Of a stretch of 9,623 nucleotides of DNA, positions 7,952 through 9,623 are shown piece after piece. Each line of letters opens with the position of its first letter. Positions within the stretch are counted from its first letter, which is position 1. This stretch comes from Candidatus Pacearchaeota archaeon (GTDB taxonomy: Archaea > Nanobdellota > Nanobdellia > Pacearchaeales > GW2011-AR1). The notes beneath the pieces were generated by a model. It was not told where the DNA came from. It saw only the letters and a program-made list of their open reading frames with translations, and searched no databases. Location: contig WJLK01000033.1 of NCBI GenBank assembly GCA_014728565.1, positions 1-9,623 of the forward strand, read 5' to 3'. The translations under genes were made by a program, and so were the position numbers.

Positions 7952-7986
7952 TATTATAATTAATTTTATGAAAACTACTATTTAAA
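7952..7986 (-). promoter_or_regulatory. TATA-box promoter of the MKKRGQ surface-protein gene
   Basis: TTTAAATAGTAGTTTT at 7971-7986 on the minus strand is identical to the element before the 635-aa gene. Transcription is predicted near 7957, giving a leader of about 42 nt before the ATG at 7914. This is the only gene in the window with its own promoter and a clear untranslated leader. Confidence 0.65.
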
Positions 7987-8005
7987 TCTATCTGTTAAAA
8001 TAATC

Positions 8006-8029
8006 TTTTTATAGAATATATTATAAAAA
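8006..8029 (-). terminator. AT-only hairpin directly after the rhomboid stop
   Basis: TTTTTATA (8006-8013) and TATAAAAA (8022-8029) form a perfect 8-bp inverted repeat with an 8-nt loop, touching the TGA stop codon at 8030-8032. On the minus strand the first arm starts with T5. It could be a weak terminator or simply AT-rich sequence. Confidence 0.35.
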
Positions 8030-8653
8030 TCATCTCAAATATTTTTTCTCCCAGCTATCAACATATGAATCAGATATATTAACCTTTTGTTTTTTGTTTT
8101 TTCTTATTTTTAATCTTTTTTTCAATAAAATACCAACAAGAAAACCAATAAATATTCCAGAAAGATGAGCAATTGCTCCAACATTTCCGGGATTAAAACC
8201 AAGAACTCTGAGAACATCAGCAGCAATCCAGAGTATGGCAGCAATGAACATTGGCATGATGAAACCAAAAGCATAAACCATTATAAAAGGATTTAAAACA
8301 GTTATCACTCCAAGAACACCATAAATAGCTCCACTTGCACCTAGACTTGAATGATAAAAATTAACAGCAATTAAATTTGCAAATATTCCTGATAAAAAAA
8401 ACACAATCAAAAACCTTTCACTTCCGATTGTCTTCTCAAGAATTATACCAAAAAACACAAGTGCAAAAAGATTAAACAAAAGATGAGTCAGACTTCCATG
8501 AAGGAATATAGAAGTGACAAATCTCCAGACCTCTCCCTGATAAGCCTTCCTGTTCAGAACAAACATCTCAGTAAAGCCCCTGATAAAAACCTGAAGTAAA
8601 AAAATCACAATCATAACTACTGAAAGTTTTAAAAAATAAAATTTGAATTTCAT
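8030..8653 (-). CDS. Rhomboid family intramembrane serine protease
   Basis: Rhomboids cut transmembrane or membrane-near segments of other proteins within the lipid bilayer. This 207-aa protein has about six hydrophobic segments and the full signature. WRFVTSIFLHGSLTHLLFN (43-61) gives H57 and N61, the oxyanion residues equivalent to GlpG H150 and N154. GASGAIYG (105-112) holds the catalytic S107. AHLSGIFIGF (162-171) holds the catalytic H163. A basic tail (KKRLKIRKNKKQK, about 178-190) follows the last helix and is probably cytoplasmic by the positive-inside rule. All catalytic residues are present, so it should be active. The ATG at 8653 has no ribosome site but lies about 30 bp below TTTTAAAA. 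The next gene downstream encodes a single-pass surface protein, a possible substrate, though that rests on adjacency alone. Confidence 0.95.
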   Translation of the reverse strand: MKFKFYFLKLSVVMIVIFLLQVFIRGFTEMFVLNRKAYQGEVWRFVTSIFLHGSLTHLLFNLFALVFFGIILEKTIGSERFLIVFFLSGIFANLIAVNFYHSSLGASGAIYGVLGVITVLNPFIMVYAFGFIMPMFIAAILWIAADVLRVLGFNPGNVGAIAHLSGIFIGFLVGILLKKRLKIRKNKKQKVNISDSYVDSWEKKYLR

Positions 8654-8678
8654 TCTAAAATATTTTTAGTAAGGCTTT

Positions 8679-8686
8679 TTTTAAAA
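8679..8686 (-). promoter_or_regulatory. TATA-like box of the rhomboid gene
   Basis: TTTTAAAA on the minus strand, centred about 30 bp before the ATG at 8653. It sits in an imperfect palindrome (8671-8690), which could be a coincidence of AT-rich sequence or an operator. Confidence 0.5.
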
Positions 8687-8694
8687 GCTTGTTT

Positions 8695-8734
8695 TAATAA
8701 AAAGAATAAAAACAGTTAATTTAAAATATTAACT
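8695..8734 (-). terminator. Hairpin plus T-tract after the 117-aa gene
   Basis: AGTTAAT (8714-8720) and ATTAACT (8728-8734) form a perfect 7-bp inverted repeat with a 7-nt loop. On the minus strand it is followed by TTTTTATTCTTTTTTATT. It begins 11 nt after the stop codon at 8746. Archaeal termination depends mainly on the T-tract; the hairpin is AT-rich and may be weak. Confidence 0.55.
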
Positions 8735-8745
8735 AAATACAAGCG

Positions 8746-9099
8746 TTAACTTCCTTCCTCATAAAAAGGATTGAAATGAATATAAAAACAGGTAGAGAGA
8801 TTCTGTAAAGCAACCTGCACTCCCTCTCCTGACCCAAGGTATTCTATAAAAGGATGATCTCCACATGCTCTATAAAATCTAATATTTCCTAATACACCCT
8901 CTACGGGATATATTCCAACTACATCATGACCTGCACAGTGTTCAAGCCTTACTTTAACTCTATTATTACCCTCTATACAATAGATTTCAGAATTCAAACC
9001 ATCTACTGACCTTCTTAACCCTGATTCATCAGGGAGAGGTACTGCTATTTCAAAACCATTATGAACCTCAGCAAAAGATTCATCTAGAGCCTGACTCAT
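8746..9099 (-). CDS. Hypothetical protein (117 aa) with two CxxH motifs
   Basis: I do not recognise this protein. It is 117 residues long, has no signal peptide or membrane helix, and is probably cytoplasmic and rich in beta strands. It has four cysteines: C41, C55, C79 and C104. Two of them form the similar motifs CAGH (55-58) and CGDH (79-82), 20 residues apart, which could hold a zinc ion; this is inference. The protein ends in the acidic EEGS. The ATG at 9099 follows a TATA-like box about 26 bp upstream with no ribosome site. Codon use looks like that of its neighbours, and a terminator-like hairpin lies just after the stop codon, both of which support a real single-gene unit. It is divergently transcribed from tgt, 80 bp away. 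Confidence 0.8.
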   Translation of the reverse strand: MSQALDESFAEVHNGFEIAVPLPDESGLRRSVDGLNSEIYCIEGNNRVKVRLEHCAGHDVVGIYPVEGVLGNIRFYRACGDHPFIEYLGSGEGVQVALQNLSTCFYIHFNPFYEEGS

Positions 9100-9120
9100 T
9101 TTACTCTAACAAAACTCTTA

Positions 9121-9136
9121 TTTTTAAATATTTATA
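9121..9136 (-). promoter_or_regulatory. TATA-box promoter of the 117-aa gene
   Basis: The minus strand reads TATAAATATTTAAAAA; the part ATTTAAAA is centred about 26 bp before the ATG at 9099. It forms one half of a divergent promoter pair with tgt. Confidence 0.55.
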
Positions 9137-9150
9137 TGAATACCAACAAC

Positions 9151-9158
9151 ATTTAAAA
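9151..9158 (+). promoter_or_regulatory. TATA-box promoter of tgt
   Basis: ATTTAAAA centred about 26 bp before the ATG at 9180, with a T-rich stretch between and no ribosome site. A leaderless tgt transcript is predicted. Confidence 0.6.
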
Positions 9159-9179
9159 CTATTTTTCCTTTTTATTATT

Positions 9180-9623
9180 ATGTTCAAAATAACCCATAAA
9201 GACAAAAAAACACAGGCTCGTGTAGGAATCTTAAAGAACAAAAAACATTCTATAAAAACACCCTTTTTTATGCCAGTTGCCACAAAAGCAACTGCCAAGT
9301 ATATTAATTCAAAACAACTAAATGAAGTTGCTCAGGCAATTATATCAAATGCCTTGATACTGTCAATTAATCCAGGTTCTGAAATTATAAAAAAACTAGG
9401 AGGTATAGGCAAGTTCATGAACTTCTCTGGAGTAAATGCAACTGATTCAGGAGGTTTTCAGATGTACTCTCCAAGCCTGTATCTAAAATCAAATGAAAAA
9501 GGAGTTTATTTTAAAAATCCTGTTTCAGGAGAAAAGATTTTCATGACTCCTGAAAAAAACATGAAAATCCAATCCAATATTAATGCAGAAATTGCAATGT
9601 GTCTTGATTCCATGCCTCTTTAC
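9180..9623 (+). CDS. tgt: tRNA-guanine(34) transglycosylase, bacterial-like, partial (N-terminal 148 aa)
   Basis: This enzyme swaps a guanine base in tRNA for a 7-deazaguanine (preQ1 or queuine at position 34, or preQ0 at 15 in archaeal ArcTGT). Visible motifs are TPFFMPVATKAT (27-38), TDSGGFQ (88-94) and TPEKNMKIQ (123-131), followed by AMCLDSMPLY (139-148). D89 and D143 correspond to the base-binding D102 and D156 of Zymomonas TGT. The nucleophile and zinc-site cysteines lie beyond the right edge. The order and spacing match bacterial/eukaryotic TGT better than archaeal ArcTGT, which reads DSGSFQLM and DIPTPP here. Odd points: the usual NTYHL is NALIL (57-61), and the usual DEC is DSM (143-145). 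The ATG at 9180 is 26 bp below ATTTAAAA with no ribosome site, so it is probably leaderless. The family call is firm; the exact substrate is not. Confidence 0.93.
   Translation, partial: MFKITHKDKKTQARVGILKNKKHSIKTPFFMPVATKATAKYINSKQLNEVAQAIISNALILSINPGSEIIKKLGGIGKFMNFSGVNATDSGGFQMYSPSLYLKSNEKGVYFKNPVSGEKIFMTPEKNMKIQSNINAEIAMCLDSMPLY

Noticed and set aside
9101..9298. Open minus-strand frame of 65 codons opposite the start of tgt
   Set aside because: It overlaps the clearly coding tgt N-terminus and its promoter, has no family resemblance, and its product looks like random low-complexity residues.

Overview
The window is AT-rich and densely packed. Its features suggest a small-genome DPANN archaeon of the Woesearchaeota/Pacearchaeota type. 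Three things point there. One gene encodes the short MKKRGQVTVF-type N-terminal leader typical of a surface-protein family in those lineages. Four of the seven starts sit about 26 bp below a TATA-like box (a fifth about 30 bp) with no ribosome binding site, which is the layout of archaeal leaderless transcripts. Poly-T-rich ends replace GC-rich bacterial terminators. The lineage is inferred from protein style and promoter layout; there is no rRNA or marker gene here to prove it.

Layout: six genes lie on the minus strand and one divergent gene on the plus strand. Reading in the direction of minus-strand transcription, from right to left: a 117-aa protein of unknown function with two CxxH motifs (8746-9099); a complete rhomboid intramembrane serine protease (8030-8653); a membrane-anchored surface protein with an MKKRGQ leader (7147-7914); a 635-aa secreted protein (5196-7103); an 1124-aa secreted protein (1779-5153); and a third large secreted protein that runs off the left edge (1-1774, 591 residues seen). 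On the plus strand, tgt (tRNA-guanine transglycosylase, 9180 onward) starts 80 bp from the 117-aa gene and runs off the right edge. No gene-free stretch exceeds about 100 bp, and I saw no tRNA, rRNA, CRISPR or insertion sequence.

The main point of interest is the 7-kb block from 1 to 7103. It encodes three very large, cysteine-poor, exported proteins that I cannot assign to a named family. They share a layout: a signal peptide, then an acidic alpha-helical region of about 150-190 residues, then an I-D-F/L motif that opens a beta-rich region. The 1124-aa protein and the left-edge protein also share a clear 18-residue ungapped match and an FxFDExGxL motif, so they look like divergent paralogues. 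The 635-aa protein carries a run of about six or seven 12-15-residue Trp/Lys repeats. The 1124-aa and left-edge genes are joined by a ribosome binding site built into the last two glycine codons of the upstream gene. The 635-aa gene and the MKKRGQ gene share a 16-bp identical promoter element. Together with the MKKRGQ protein and the adjacent rhomboid, this looks like a cell-surface or secretion module. Its function is unknown and the link to the rhomboid is inference from adjacency.
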